Source: Eubacterium callanderi (GTDB lineage Bacteria > Bacillota > Clostridia > Eubacteriales > Eubacteriaceae). Taken from it: a stretch of DNA of 64,000 nucleotides. Where the stretch lies: assembly GCF_900142645.1 (NCBI RefSeq), contig NZ_FRBP01000009.1:157114-221113 (forward strand). The letters are read 5' to 3'. The translations under genes and the position numbers were made by a program. Shown here piece after piece: positions 1 to 7,741 of the stretch. The notes below the pieces were generated by a model. The model ran no database searches, was not told the origin of the DNA, and worked only from the letters and a program-made list of their open reading frames with translations. The stretch's first letter is position 1; each line of letters opens with the position of its first letter.

Positions 1-2
1 GA

Positions 3-1991
3 AAACAGATTCCATCGGATTCAACAGTGCTGAGCGGTGAAATTGAGGTCAATGAATCCCTGCTGACAGGTGAATCCGACGCCATTGTCAAAAAGGAAGG
101 CGATACCCTTCTGTCCGGCAGCTTTGTGGTGGCCGGGCAGGCCTATGTGCAAGTGGATAAGGTGGGCGCGGACAATTACGCCACCAAAATTGCCGCCCAG
201 GCCAAGCAGATGCGCAAGCCCAATTCTGAAATCATGCGGGCGCTAAACCTGATCATGAAAATTATCGGTATCACCATTGTGCCCATCGGTGTGCTGCTCC
301 TGCTGCGGCAGATTTTCGGCCTGAACCTGGGAATCAACCATGCCATCGTTACCACTGTGGCCGCCCTGATCGGTATGATTCCCGAGGGGCTTGTGCTTCT
401 GACGAGTGTGGCCCTGGCAGTGGGCGTTATCCGCCTCGGGCATTACAAGACCCTGGTTCAGGAGCTGTACTGCATCGAGACGCTGGCCCGTGTCGATGTG
501 CTCTGTCTGGATAAAACCGGCACCATCACCGAGGGGAGCATGGAGGTCAAATCCATCGACCTGGTCAATAACGCCAAGGACCCGGCCAAGGCCCTGCGCG
601 CCATGGTGGGGACCCTGACTGACGATAACTCCACCTTTCAGGCCCTGAAGGACAGCTTTAACGGAGAGGCCCCCAAATGGCGGGCAGTGAAGACCGTCCC
701 CTTTTCCTCGGCCCGCAAGTGGAGCGGCGTCAGCTTTGAGGAACAGGGAACTTATGTTATCGGCGCCCCGGAATTTGTGCTGAAAGACGGCTACAATACC
801 TACCGCGACAAGGTTGAGGGCTATGCCGCGGAGGGAAACCGCGTGCTGGTACTTGTCCATTCCGACAGTCCTTTTACAGGAGACAGCGGCCTGCCCGGTG
901 ATGTGCAGGTCATTGCATTCCTGTTGCTCGGGGACAAAATCCGGAAGGAAGCCAAAAAAACTCTGGAGTATTTTGCAGGGCAGGGGGTTGCTATCAAGGT
1001 AATCTCTGGGGATAACCCCCTCACCGTGTCTGAGGTAGCCTGCCGGGCAGGCCTGATGGACGCTAAAAACTGTGTGGATGCCACCACCCTCGAGACGGAT
1101 GAGGCAGTGGCAGAGGCCGCCCTCAAATATACGGTTTTCGGGCGGGTTACCCCAGGGCAGAAGCGTGTGCTTGTCAATGCATTAAAGGCCGCGGGGCATA
1201 CCGTGGCCATGACCGGCGACGGCGTTAACGATGTGCTGGCTCTGCGCGATGCGGATTGCAGCATTGCCATGGCCGCAGGGAGCGACGCTGCCCGCCAGGT
1301 CTCCCAGCTGGTTCTGCTGGATTCCAATTTCTCCAGCCTGACCAAGGTGCTCATGGAAGGCCGGCGCGTCATCAACAACATCAGCCGCGCGGCATCGCTG
1401 TTCCTGGTCAAGACCATCTATTCCTTTCTGTTAGCGGTCATTGTGATTGTGGCCAGCGAGGCGTACCCATTTATTCCGATCCAGCTCACGCTTATCAGCA
1501 CAGTAACCATAGGGGTTCCGTCCTTCTTCCTGGCTCTTGAGCCCAACAAAAACCGGCTCTCCGGCAATTTTCTGGAGACAGTGCTCAGAAAAGCTCTTCC
1601 GGGCGCGCTGACCATTGTGGTAAATATTGTCGTGGTTATGATTATTGGGAATATACTGGATTTCAGCGTTAATGAGCTGTCCACCATGGCCTGCCTGCTG
1701 ACCGGTGTCACCGGGCTCATCATCCTTTATGGTGTCTGCCAGCCCCTCGATGTTAAACGGACCATCCTGTTCTGGGCTATGACCATCGCTTATGTGGGCG
1801 CAGTGCTGTTCTTCCCGACCTTTTTCGCGGTAATACCGTTCTACCCCACTAACTGGCAGGTGGTGCTGGTATTGCTGCCGATGCTGTTCCTCATTTATCC
1901 CATTATGCTGCTGCTCAAGGCTGCCATCAATAAAACCGAACGTTGGCTTGTTAAGCATAAGCTGCTGGATTTAAAACGGACATCGCTGTAG
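3..1991 (+). CDS. P-type cation-transporting ATPase, CtpE-like (5' end outside window)
   Basis: This is the C-terminal 662 residues or so of a P-type ATPase. The frame is open to the window edge, so the start lies upstream; the GTG at 27 is internal. In order it shows the actuator TGES motif near the left edge, a membrane segment with PEGLVLLTS, the phosphorylation motif DKTGT (near base 510), the hinge TGDGVND (near 1215), and several C-terminal hydrophobic helices ending about base 1950. The PEGL motif and overall arrangement resemble CtpE-type ATPases, for which calcium uptake has been reported in mycobacteria; the ion here is inference. The gene ends 10 bp before a dispersed palindrome followed by a T-rich run. 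Confidence 0.9.
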   Translation, partial: KQIPSDSTVLSGEIEVNESLLTGESDAIVKKEGDTLLSGSFVVAGQAYVQVDKVGADNYATKIAAQAKQMRKPNSEIMRALNLIMKIIGITIVPIGVLLLLRQIFGLNLGINHAIVTTVAALIGMIPEGLVLLTSVALAVGVIRLGHYKTLVQELYCIETLARVDVLCLDKTGTITEGSMEVKSIDLVNNAKDPAKALRAMVGTLTDDNSTFQALKDSFNGEAPKWRAVKTVPFSSARKWSGVSFEEQGTYVIGAPEFVLKDGYNTYRDKVEGYAAEGNRVLVLVHSDSPFTGDSGLPGDVQVIAFLLLGDKIRKEAKKTLEYFAGQGVAIKVISGDNPLTVSEVACRAGLMDAKNCVDATTLETDEAVAEAALKYTVFGRVTPGQKRVLVNALKAAGHTVAMTGDGVNDVLALRDADCSIAMAAGSDAARQVSQLVLLDSNFSSLTKVLMEGRRVINNISRAASLFLVKTIYSFLLAVIVIVASEAYPFIPIQLTLISTVTIGVPSFFLALEPNKNRLSGNFLETVLRKALPGALTIVVNIVVVMIIGNILDFSVNELSTMACLLTGVTGLIILYGVCQPLDVKRTILFWAMTIAYVGAVLFFPTFFAVIPFYPTNWQVVLVLLPMLFLIYPIMLLLKAAINKTERWLVKHKLLDLKRTSL

Positions 1992-2000
1992 ATTTTTCCG

Positions 2001-2023
2001 ACCCGTATCGCCGCGATACGGGT
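2001..2023. repeat. Dispersed palindrome, copy 1
   Basis: Inverted repeat with arms CCCGTATCG / CGATACGGG around CCG, flanked by one more A/T pair. A T-rich stretch follows on the + strand, so it may terminate the ATPase transcript. The same core occurs about twelve times in this window. Confidence 0.85.
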
Positions 2024-2058
2024 TGGATTTTTTATTTTAAATTTTTGTTAGAAAATGC

Positions 2059-2088
2059 TTGACGAAGGCTTAAGAATTGTGCTAGAAT
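2059..2088 (+). promoter_or_regulatory. Upstream promoter of tRNA operon (P1)
   Basis: TTGACG at 2059-2064 and TAGAAT at 2083-2088, spacer 18. The decamer CAAGTCGTCA at 2092-2101 covers the expected transcription start and recurs at the same place behind the first rRNA promoter at the right end of the window. Confidence 0.6.
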
Positions 2089-2154
2089 AAGCAAGTCGTC
2101 AAGTGAGACAGCCGCAGGCAGCACGGTTTTAAAAAATAAAATTTTAAAAAGTGC

Positions 2155-2183
2155 TTGACATTAAGAGTTAAAGATAATATAAT
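2155..2183 (+). promoter_or_regulatory. Consensus promoter directly upstream of tRNA-Pro (P2)
   Basis: Perfect TTGACA (2155-2160) and TATAAT (2178-2183) with a 17-bp spacer, 15 bp before the mature tRNA-Pro. A strong sigma-A promoter of this kind suits a stable RNA operon. Confidence 0.85.
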
Positions 2184-2198
2184 ATAAGAGTTCTGTTT

Positions 2199-2275
2199 CG
2201 AGGTGTAGCGCAGTTTGGTAGCGCACATGGTTTGGGACCATGGGGCCGGAGGTTCGAATCCTCTCACCTCGACCA
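2199..2275 (+). tRNA. tRNA-Pro(TGG)
   Basis: Full cloverleaf with acceptor CGAGGTG / CACCTCG, anticodon loop TTTGGGA (anticodon TGG), T-loop GGTTCGAATCC and encoded CCA end. First gene of a three-tRNA operon. Confidence 0.96.
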
Positions 2276-2298
2276 TTTTTTTATCTGAACGATTATAC

Positions 2299-2375
2299 GG
2301 GCCTTTAGCTCAGTTGGTCAGAGCATCCGGCTCATAACCGGCAGGTCCAGGGTTCAAGTCCCTGAGGGCCCACCA
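2299..2375 (+). tRNA. tRNA-Met(CAT)
   Basis: Cloverleaf with acceptor GGGCCTT / AGGGCCC, anticodon loop CTCATAA and encoded CCA. A CAT anticodon can also belong to tRNA-Ile2 (lysidine modified); elongator Met is the likelier reading but the sequence alone does not settle it. Confidence 0.9.
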
Positions 2376-2410
2376 GTTTCCTTTTAAAAAACAAGCTCAG
2401 TAAAACATAA

Positions 2411-2486
<76 letters not shown>

Positions 2487-2510
2487 CTTTGAAGTTTAAA
2501 TGTAGATTTG

Positions 2511-2540
2511 TCAGACTGCAGGTCTGGCTTTTTTTATTTT
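2511..2540 (+). terminator. Likely terminator of the tRNA operon
   Basis: Short hairpin CAGAC / GTCTG with a 5-nt loop, followed by GGC and a long T-rich run. The stem is short, so strength is uncertain. Confidence 0.55.
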
Positions 2541-2589
2541 TTGAAAAATGTCACGGCCCTGACGGATAGCGGCGGCATGGTGTTCAGAG

Positions 2590-2618
2590 TTGTATTTTTA
2601 AGGACAATCAGTTATACT
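2590..2618 (+). promoter_or_regulatory. Promoter of the corrinoid-protein gene
   Basis: TTGTAT (2590-2595) and TATACT (2613-2618), spacer 17, about 20 bp before the start codon. Nothing resembling a riboswitch fits in this short leader. Confidence 0.55.
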
Positions 2619-2638
2619 AGGCGTAAAGGTGATTTAAA

Positions 2639-3310
2639 ATGAATACAGACATTTCCAGAGAAAAAATTAAAACAAACATCATAAAAAGTGTGACAGACCT
2701 GAATGAAAAAAAGACACTGCGCCTGGTGGAAAAAGCCCTTAATGCGGGGATAAGCATGAGCGATATTGCGGAGTATCTTCAGCAGGGAATGGACAATGTG
2801 GGCGAGCTGTTTGAAAAAGAGGAATACTTTATCGGCGACCTGATCATGGCCGGCATCATTTTTAAAGAGGTTATGAAGCTTGATAAACGCAGCGTGGCTG
2901 ATCAGAAGGAAGCTCCCGGCAGCCGGGGAACCATCCTGATCGGAACCATCCACGGCGATCTGCATGATATCGGAAAGGATATTTTTATTGGCCTGGCCTG
3001 TGTCAATGGCTTTAATGTCATTGATTTGGGCGTGGATGTCCTGCCCGAGGTTTTTGTTGAAAAAATCAGGGAGGCCCGCCCGCAGATTTTAGGCTTCAGC
3101 GGCCTGCTGACTACGGCCACGGCAGAGGTCAAAAAAACCCTCAAGATGATCCATGACGCCGGACTGCGTGATGGCCTGAAAATTATTGTGGGTGGAGGCC
3201 TGATGCAAAAGGAACAGGAAAGTCCGGAGGCTTTCGCGGACGCCTATGTCAAAAATTCAGGAAGAGGACTGGAGTACTGCCTCGAATGGGCGGAGAATGG
3301 TTACAGATAA
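2639..3310 (+). CDS. Methyltransferase corrinoid protein (MttC/MtgC/MtqC family)
   Basis: This 223-residue protein has the two-domain layout of corrinoid methyl carriers: a helical cap domain (about residues 10-90) and a B12-binding Rossmann-like domain with GDLHDIGK (about 102-109), which contains the D-x-H-x-x-G lower-ligand motif, then GFSGLLTTA and a GGG loop. In this family the cobalt accepts a methyl group from a substrate:corrinoid methyltransferase and passes it to a second methyltransferase. RBS AAAGGTGAT lies 7 bp before ATG. It is coupled by a one-base stop/start overlap to a GntR gene, and its likely partner is the MttB-family gene 3 kb downstream. The substrate is not deducible from sequence. 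Confidence 0.93.
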   Translation: MNTDISREKIKTNIIKSVTDLNEKKTLRLVEKALNAGISMSDIAEYLQQGMDNVGELFEKEEYFIGDLIMAGIIFKEVMKLDKRSVADQKEAPGSRGTILIGTIHGDLHDIGKDIFIGLACVNGFNVIDLGVDVLPEVFVEKIREARPQILGFSGLLTTATAEVKKTLKMIHDAGLRDGLKIIVGGGLMQKEQESPEAFADAYVKNSGRGLEYCLEWAENGYR

Positions 3311-4011
3311 TGGATATACCGATTTATGAAAAAATTGCAAATGATTTAAAGGAAAAGATCAACCTGGAGCTTTTGAAGCCTAATGACCCTATTCCCTCAG
3401 AGGCGGCTCTGTGCGAAGCCTACAATGTCAGCCGTCTGACTGTAAGAAAATCACTGGAAATGCTGGTGCGCGACGGCTTGGTTTATCTGGTCCAGGGAAA
3501 GGGGCATTTTGTAAGGAAAACAAATGGCAGCGATTATATCCTTACATTCAACGAAGTCGGCTTTGAGACCACTGATATTGATCAGATACACATTGTGGAT
3601 GTCGATGTGGTTGAATCGACGAAGGAACTGGTTTATATCTTGAAGATTCATCCCAATACGCGTGTGCTCAGGATAAGGCGGGTGCTTTATGAAAAGCAGC
3701 AGCCCATTGGCTATGACATTAAGTATATCCCTTACTATCCAGGCTTTCCGCTGATTGAGAAGGAGCTGGAGGCCAGAGATTTCGTTGAGATTCTGGCAGA
3801 CCGCATCTCGCCTTATTCAGTTCAGATTGATTTGAAGATAACACCTCAGAGGGCTCAGAAAGAAACGGCCGGCCAGCTTGGGATCGACGAAGGCAGCGGA
3901 ATACTGACGGTGTCCCAGCTTTTAACGGATGTCGAGCTTGGCGTTGTAGGTTATTGCGAAACCTTTTATAATGCAAAGTATGTAAAACTTGTCGCAGAAT
4001 GGAGCAGGTAA
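3310..4011 (+). CDS. GntR family regulator, HutC/UTRA type (first of two)
   Basis: A 233-residue regulator with an N-terminal winged helix (about residues 5-70; recognition region SEAALCEAYNVSRLTVRKSL) and a C-terminal UTRA effector domain (about 90-230). The start at 3310 is chosen because it overlaps the previous stop as TAATG; an in-frame ATG at 3286 has no RBS and would overlap more. It sits between the corrinoid-protein gene and a second GntR gene and probably senses the substrate or product of the module. The twin palindromes at 4718-4781 are its likely targets (inference). Confidence 0.88.
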   Translation: MDIPIYEKIANDLKEKINLELLKPNDPIPSEAALCEAYNVSRLTVRKSLEMLVRDGLVYLVQGKGHFVRKTNGSDYILTFNEVGFETTDIDQIHIVDVDVVESTKELVYILKIHPNTRVLRIRRVLYEKQQPIGYDIKYIPYYPGFPLIEKELEARDFVEILADRISPYSVQIDLKITPQRAQKETAGQLGIDEGSGILTVSQLLTDVELGVVGYCETFYNAKYVKLVAEWSR

Positions 4012-4697
4012 TGGAAGCAAAACTTTATAAAGGCGTACAGAACGATCTTAAAAAGAAAATTGAGCGGGGGATCTATCCGGAAGGCTATAAGCTGGAAAGC
4101 GAGAACAGTCTTTGCGAACAGTATAATGTCAGCAAGGTGACCCTGCGTAAGGCGCTCTCCAACCTTATTGAGGAAAATTATATTGAATCCAGACCGAGAA
4201 TAGGGTATTTCGTAAAAGCAGCGGAGCGCGGAATATACCATTTAAGCTACAGTCTGTCAAACGTGCTGAACACCTATATTTCTGATGAGGAAATTTTGTC
4301 GGCAGATTTCGGCGGAAGAAAGGGCGTCAATGAATTTGAGATGACCAAGCGTTACGCCAACGATGACGATGAGTGGATCGCGCTTGAGCAAATCCGGATT
4401 GTTTTCAGGCACACTCTGCCCGGTGAAAAAAATACGGAAAAGACGCGCGGTTATTACAAACGGCATACCGAAGATATCTTGTCCCTTGCTGAAACAAAAA
4501 AAATGACGCTGGACGTATCCTTTGGTGATGAGGCGGTGTGCGATGCTCTGGAAATTTTTTCGGACGAAGCGCTGTTGAGGGTCTGTGAAGAATATTATGA
4601 TGAATATGGAAAGCTGTTTGCAGAAGTGAGGGCATATGTACCATCGGATTTTGCAGAGGTGAGGGCATCCAATAAAAGAAAGGAATCTGTTTTTTAA
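4011..4697 (+). CDS. GntR family regulator (second, divergent UTRA domain)
   Basis: A 228-residue protein with a GntR winged helix (about residues 5-70; YNVSKVTLRKALSNL) and a weakly conserved C-terminal effector region rich in D/E. The start at 4011 repeats the TAATG stop/start overlap; 3999 is an alternative. Two consecutive GntR regulators from apparently the same subfamily suggest a heteromer or two-signal control of the transporter-methyltransferase transcript that follows. It ends just before the operator-bearing promoter. Confidence 0.85.
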   Translation: MEAKLYKGVQNDLKKKIERGIYPEGYKLESENSLCEQYNVSKVTLRKALSNLIEENYIESRPRIGYFVKAAERGIYHLSYSLSNVLNTYISDEEILSADFGGRKGVNEFEMTKRYANDDDEWIALEQIRIVFRHTLPGEKNTEKTRGYYKRHTEDILSLAETKKMTLDVSFGDEAVCDALEIFSDEALLRVCEEYYDEYGKLFAEVRAYVPSDFAEVRASNKRKESVF

Positions 4698-4712
4698 GGA
4701 TTTTCTTTTTTA

Positions 4713-4781
4713 TTGACAATCTAATATTATCATGATAATATTAGATTGCTTAATTGATATTATCACGATAATATCAATTAA
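4713..4781 (+). promoter_or_regulatory. Promoter embedded in two long palindromic operators
   Basis: TTGACA (4713-4718) and TAATAT (4736-4741), spacer 17, drive the transporter gene. A perfect 30-bp palindrome at 4718-4747 (core TATTATCATGATAATA) covers the spacer and -10. A second, at 4750-4781 with 15-bp arms around AC (core TATTATCACGATAATA), covers the transcription start. The cores differ only at the centre. The position is ideal for repression by the adjacent GntR proteins; which regulator binds is inference. Confidence 0.8.
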
Positions 4782-4818
4782 AAAGAAAGGCGCTTTTCAA
4801 AATAGTAGGAGGAGAAAA

Positions 4819-5826
4819 ATGGACGTTAAGGAAAAACTGTATCAAAAAAATCTTTCCATGGCAAAAAAGGGGTTGCTCTGGGGACTCATGGGTGGACTTT
4901 TGTACGGCATCAGTCCAATGTTTCAAACGCTTGGTATGGGAACCGAGCCTTTGAGCAGCGGCGCTGTTTTAGGTTTATGCGCGATACCGATGATCGTGGG
5001 GTGTCTTCAGGACTTTTCATCTGGAATATGGGTGTTAATTCCGAATCTGAAAAACGGGAAAGGAAGAGAGTACATCCGGTCCGTAAAAACCAAACCGGGG
5101 CGTTTTATTCTGCTGGCCTCTTTTTTCGGAGGTCTGATCGCAATGGCTGGTTTTACACTTGGTGTTTACTTTGCAGGACCGGTATATCCTGTGGCTATCA
5201 GTGCCACATTTCCAGCCATCGGAGCAGTATTATCCCGGATATTTTTAAAGGAAAAAATTTCGGGCCGCGGCTGGTGCGGTATTCTGCTGTGTGTGGCAGG
5301 AGCCATTACGGTCAGCTGGGCGCCGCCCTCTGGGGATACCTACCCGAACTTTTATCTGGGAATCGCCTGCGCAGTGTTAGCCTCTGTCGGATGGTCGCTG
5401 GAGGGCATTATCTCCTGTGCGGGAATGGATTTTGTTGATCCTGAAATTGCGCTCGGTATCCGCCAGTTTGCATCGGGAACCATGTTTTTGTTTGTACTGC
5501 CTTTTGTTGCCAGCGGTGTTAACCTGAAGGCCTTTGGACTGTTATTTTCCACGTTGCCGACCATGGCCTTTGTGTTTATCGCCATCGCGGGATTTGGCGC
5601 AGGTATCGGATACTTTTACTATTATAAGTGCAACAATGTCTGCGGCGCTTCGAGAGGGATGTCGCTGAATATTATCTATACGCTGGTTTCCGCTGTCCTG
5701 TCGGTTGTTTTTCTTGGAAGCGCCATCACAGCGACCTTTATTATTGGAATTATTGTTTTACTCTCAGGGGCAGTCATGGTTGTCGGGAAGCCGTCAGAGC
5801 TGCTCTCGTTAAGAGATATCCGTTAG
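4819..5826 (+). CDS. EamA/DMT-family membrane transporter
   Basis: A 335-residue integral membrane protein with about ten hydrophobic helices and the internal two-fold layout of EamA transporters. The start at 4819 follows AGGAGGAG; longer in-frame starts upstream would run through the operators. It heads the transcript that also encodes the small protein and the MttB-family methyltransferase, so it most likely imports the methylated substrate or exports the demethylated product. DMT transporters carry many small metabolites and the substrate is unknown. Confidence 0.88.
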   Translation: MDVKEKLYQKNLSMAKKGLLWGLMGGLLYGISPMFQTLGMGTEPLSSGAVLGLCAIPMIVGCLQDFSSGIWVLIPNLKNGKGREYIRSVKTKPGRFILLASFFGGLIAMAGFTLGVYFAGPVYPVAISATFPAIGAVLSRIFLKEKISGRGWCGILLCVAGAITVSWAPPSGDTYPNFYLGIACAVLASVGWSLEGIISCAGMDFVDPEIALGIRQFASGTMFLFVLPFVASGVNLKAFGLLFSTLPTMAFVFIAIAGFGAGIGYFYYYKCNNVCGASRGMSLNIIYTLVSAVLSVVFLGSAITATFIIGIIVLLSGAVMVVGKPSELLSLRDIR

Positions 5827-5838
5827 GAGGAAATGAAA

Positions 5839-6123
5839 ATGGCAGAAACAATGCCCATGCGCTTTAATATTATCAAGCAGATTATGGAAAATCCGGAAGG
5901 GCTGAATCCACAGCAGGTTTATGAGCGGATTTTACCTTACTACAAAGGTGAAAAACAATGCAGCGAAAAGGAGATTGACGCTCAGCTGATGTCACTTAAG
6001 GGGACTGGTCTTGTGGAGATTACACATACAACAGAACGTTCAGATGGCTTTTTGGAATCGACCTATGTCATGACAGCTTATGGCAGGGAGCGCTCCCGAA
6101 AATACATTGGTGAATATTTATAA
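5839..6123 (+). CDS. Small protein, possible winged-helix fold, unknown function
   Basis: A 94-residue soluble protein not recognised by name. It has a helix-rich N-terminus and a pattern (LNPQQVYERI, then IDAQLMSLKGTGLVEI, then a variable wing and TAYGRERS) that resembles small PadR/MarR-like winged helices. AGGAGG lies 8 bp before the ATG at 5839; the ATG at 5833 is only 2 bp from it. It sits between the transporter and the methyltransferase and so belongs to the module. It may be a third regulator or an accessory protein. Confidence 0.72.
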   Translation: MAETMPMRFNIIKQIMENPEGLNPQQVYERILPYYKGEKQCSEKEIDAQLMSLKGTGLVEITHTTERSDGFLESTYVMTAYGRERSRKYIGEYL

Positions 6124-6133
6124 GGAGTTAAAA

Positions 6134-7543
6134 ATGAGCCATATTCTTAAAAAAAAGGATTTAGAAACAATATATGAGAAGGTTATCGAAATTTTAGAAC
6201 AAATCGGCATTACCTTTGGAACCGAAAAAGCCCTGGAGCTTCTTGGGAAAAACGGTGCGAAAATCGAAGGCAGCAAGGCCTTTATTCCAAAGGCGCTCCT
6301 GGAAAGGTGTCTGGAGAGTCTTCCCAAATATGATTATGAAAATCAGGGACCCAAAAGGATCACAGCGACCTCTCCCTTTGGTATGGTGCCCACCATTCTG
6401 GATGATGAGACCGGTACATACCGAAGCGGTACAGTTGACGATGTGGTGAAAATGTATCAGCTCACCCAAACCTCAGACCTTTATGAATGTGCAAGTCCCT
6501 GTGTCATTGATCCTGTGGACAGCGACGCAGAGGATCTGTATGTTGGCCAGATTGCCATGCTCCTTCGCTACAGCGATAAATGGCCTTCCGTTGGAATAAG
6601 GGCAACAGCGCAGAACTCAAAGGACGGAAATCTATATCAGAGCGCGCGTAAATCCATCCGGCTCATCCGTGAGTTTTACGATGTGTGGGATGAGCCTGTA
6701 ATGGGGCAGTCCATCTGTCCTATGTCCCCCCTTGCCTATGACTGGGAATGCCTTGATAATTTAACCGCGGCCATCGAGGAAAAGCAGAATATCATCCTCT
6801 GTCCCTACAGCCTGACTGGGCTGACCGGGCCTGCGAGCCTGCTGGGACTGGTGATTCACGATATTTCCATCTCTCTGGCCGGGATCGTTTATGCTCAGCT
6901 GCTTTCTCCGGGAATTGATGTTTCCATCTGCTCCTGCTCAGGCGCGACGGATATGCGCAGCATTCAGCCAGCCTATGGAACCGTGGAATGTGTCTATATT
7001 GAAGGAATGCTCTATGAGTTCGCGAAGTATATGCAGATCGGCTGTACAATCTGCGGCGCGCTGTCCGATTCCGCAAAAGTGGATTATCAGGCAGGGGCAG
7101 AAAGCATGCTGACAACACTGATGCCATACTACGCGTCTGAAATTAACGAGGTCTGGTGCTATCCTGGACTGATGTCGGCCTGGTACTGCGGCAGCTTTGA
7201 GAAGCTTATTCTCGACGAGGAAATGATGCGCAACGTCAACCGGGCTCTTAAGGGCGTAAACTTAAAACTGGACCCCAAGCTGATGAGGAGCTTGACAGAA
7301 GCCCAGGAAAAAAATACTTTTCTCCAGGGCAAAACGCCATCCGCCTACAGAAAAGACCATTATTTAACTAAAATTTTCAGCAAATACGGCGTTTCCCAGG
7401 ATATCAGTCCAGAGAAAACAGATATCCGGTTAAAGGTAAAAAGGGAGATCGAGAACCGAATTAATGAGTATCAGGCTCCGGAAATCACCAAAGAGCAGAA
7501 AGAAATTTTGAAGCCTCACCTTCCTTCAAGGTGTTCGTTTTAA
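6134..7543 (+). CDS. MttB-family (COG5598) substrate:corrinoid methyltransferase, non-pyrrolysine type
   Basis: A 469-residue member of the trimethylamine methyltransferase superfamily. The reading frame has no in-frame amber codon, so it belongs to the large non-pyrrolysine group whose characterised members demethylate quaternary amines such as glycine betaine, proline betaine, carnitine and gamma-butyrobetaine. Start ATG 6134 follows AAGGAG; the frame extends upstream but overlaps the preceding gene. Together with the corrinoid protein at 2639 it should transfer a methyl group to Co(I). No second methyltransferase (MtxA/MtqA) is present here, so that step must be encoded elsewhere. The substrate is not assignable by eye. 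Confidence 0.92.
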   Translation: MSHILKKKDLETIYEKVIEILEQIGITFGTEKALELLGKNGAKIEGSKAFIPKALLERCLESLPKYDYENQGPKRITATSPFGMVPTILDDETGTYRSGTVDDVVKMYQLTQTSDLYECASPCVIDPVDSDAEDLYVGQIAMLLRYSDKWPSVGIRATAQNSKDGNLYQSARKSIRLIREFYDVWDEPVMGQSICPMSPLAYDWECLDNLTAAIEEKQNIILCPYSLTGLTGPASLLGLVIHDISISLAGIVYAQLLSPGIDVSICSCSGATDMRSIQPAYGTVECVYIEGMLYEFAKYMQIGCTICGALSDSAKVDYQAGAESMLTTLMPYYASEINEVWCYPGLMSAWYCGSFEKLILDEEMMRNVNRALKGVNLKLDPKLMRSLTEAQEKNTFLQGKTPSAYRKDHYLTKIFSKYGVSQDISPEKTDIRLKVKREIENRINEYQAPEITKEQKEILKPHLPSRCSF

Positions 7544-7553
7544 AAATAGAGAA

Positions 7554-7574
7554 CCCGTATCGCCGCGATACGGG
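7554..7574. repeat. Dispersed palindrome, copy 2
   Basis: Arms CCCGTATCG / CGATACGGG around CCG, 11 bp after the methyltransferase stop. No T-run follows; the true terminator is the next hairpin. Confidence 0.85.
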
Positions 7575-7600
7575 ATGTGGGAGACGGTGTAAGCGAATAA

Positions 7601-7627
7601 AAAACCAGACAGCTTCTGTCTGGTTTT
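7601..7627 (+). terminator. Intrinsic terminator of the methyltransferase operon
   Basis: Perfect 12-bp stem AAAACCAGACAG / CTGTCTGGTTTT with a CTT loop, followed by further T residues. Confidence 0.9.
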
Positions 7628-7666
7628 TTGCTGTTTTTGAGATTGGAACGAAGTTTTTTTATAAAC

Positions 7667-7695
7667 TTGCCATAAAAGCATCTGAATGCTATAAT
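7667..7695 (+). promoter_or_regulatory. Promoter of the AraC-family gene
   Basis: TTGCCA (7667-7672) and TATAAT (7690-7695), spacer 17, with an extended -10 TG. Confidence 0.7.
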
Positions 7696-7741
7696 GTATG
7701 CAAATAAAGTTAGTCTAGCATAACTGAAGGCGGGTGAAACA

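Noticed and set aside
6134..7543. Pyrrolysine-containing MttB
   Set aside because: The frame runs to its end with no internal TAG to read through.
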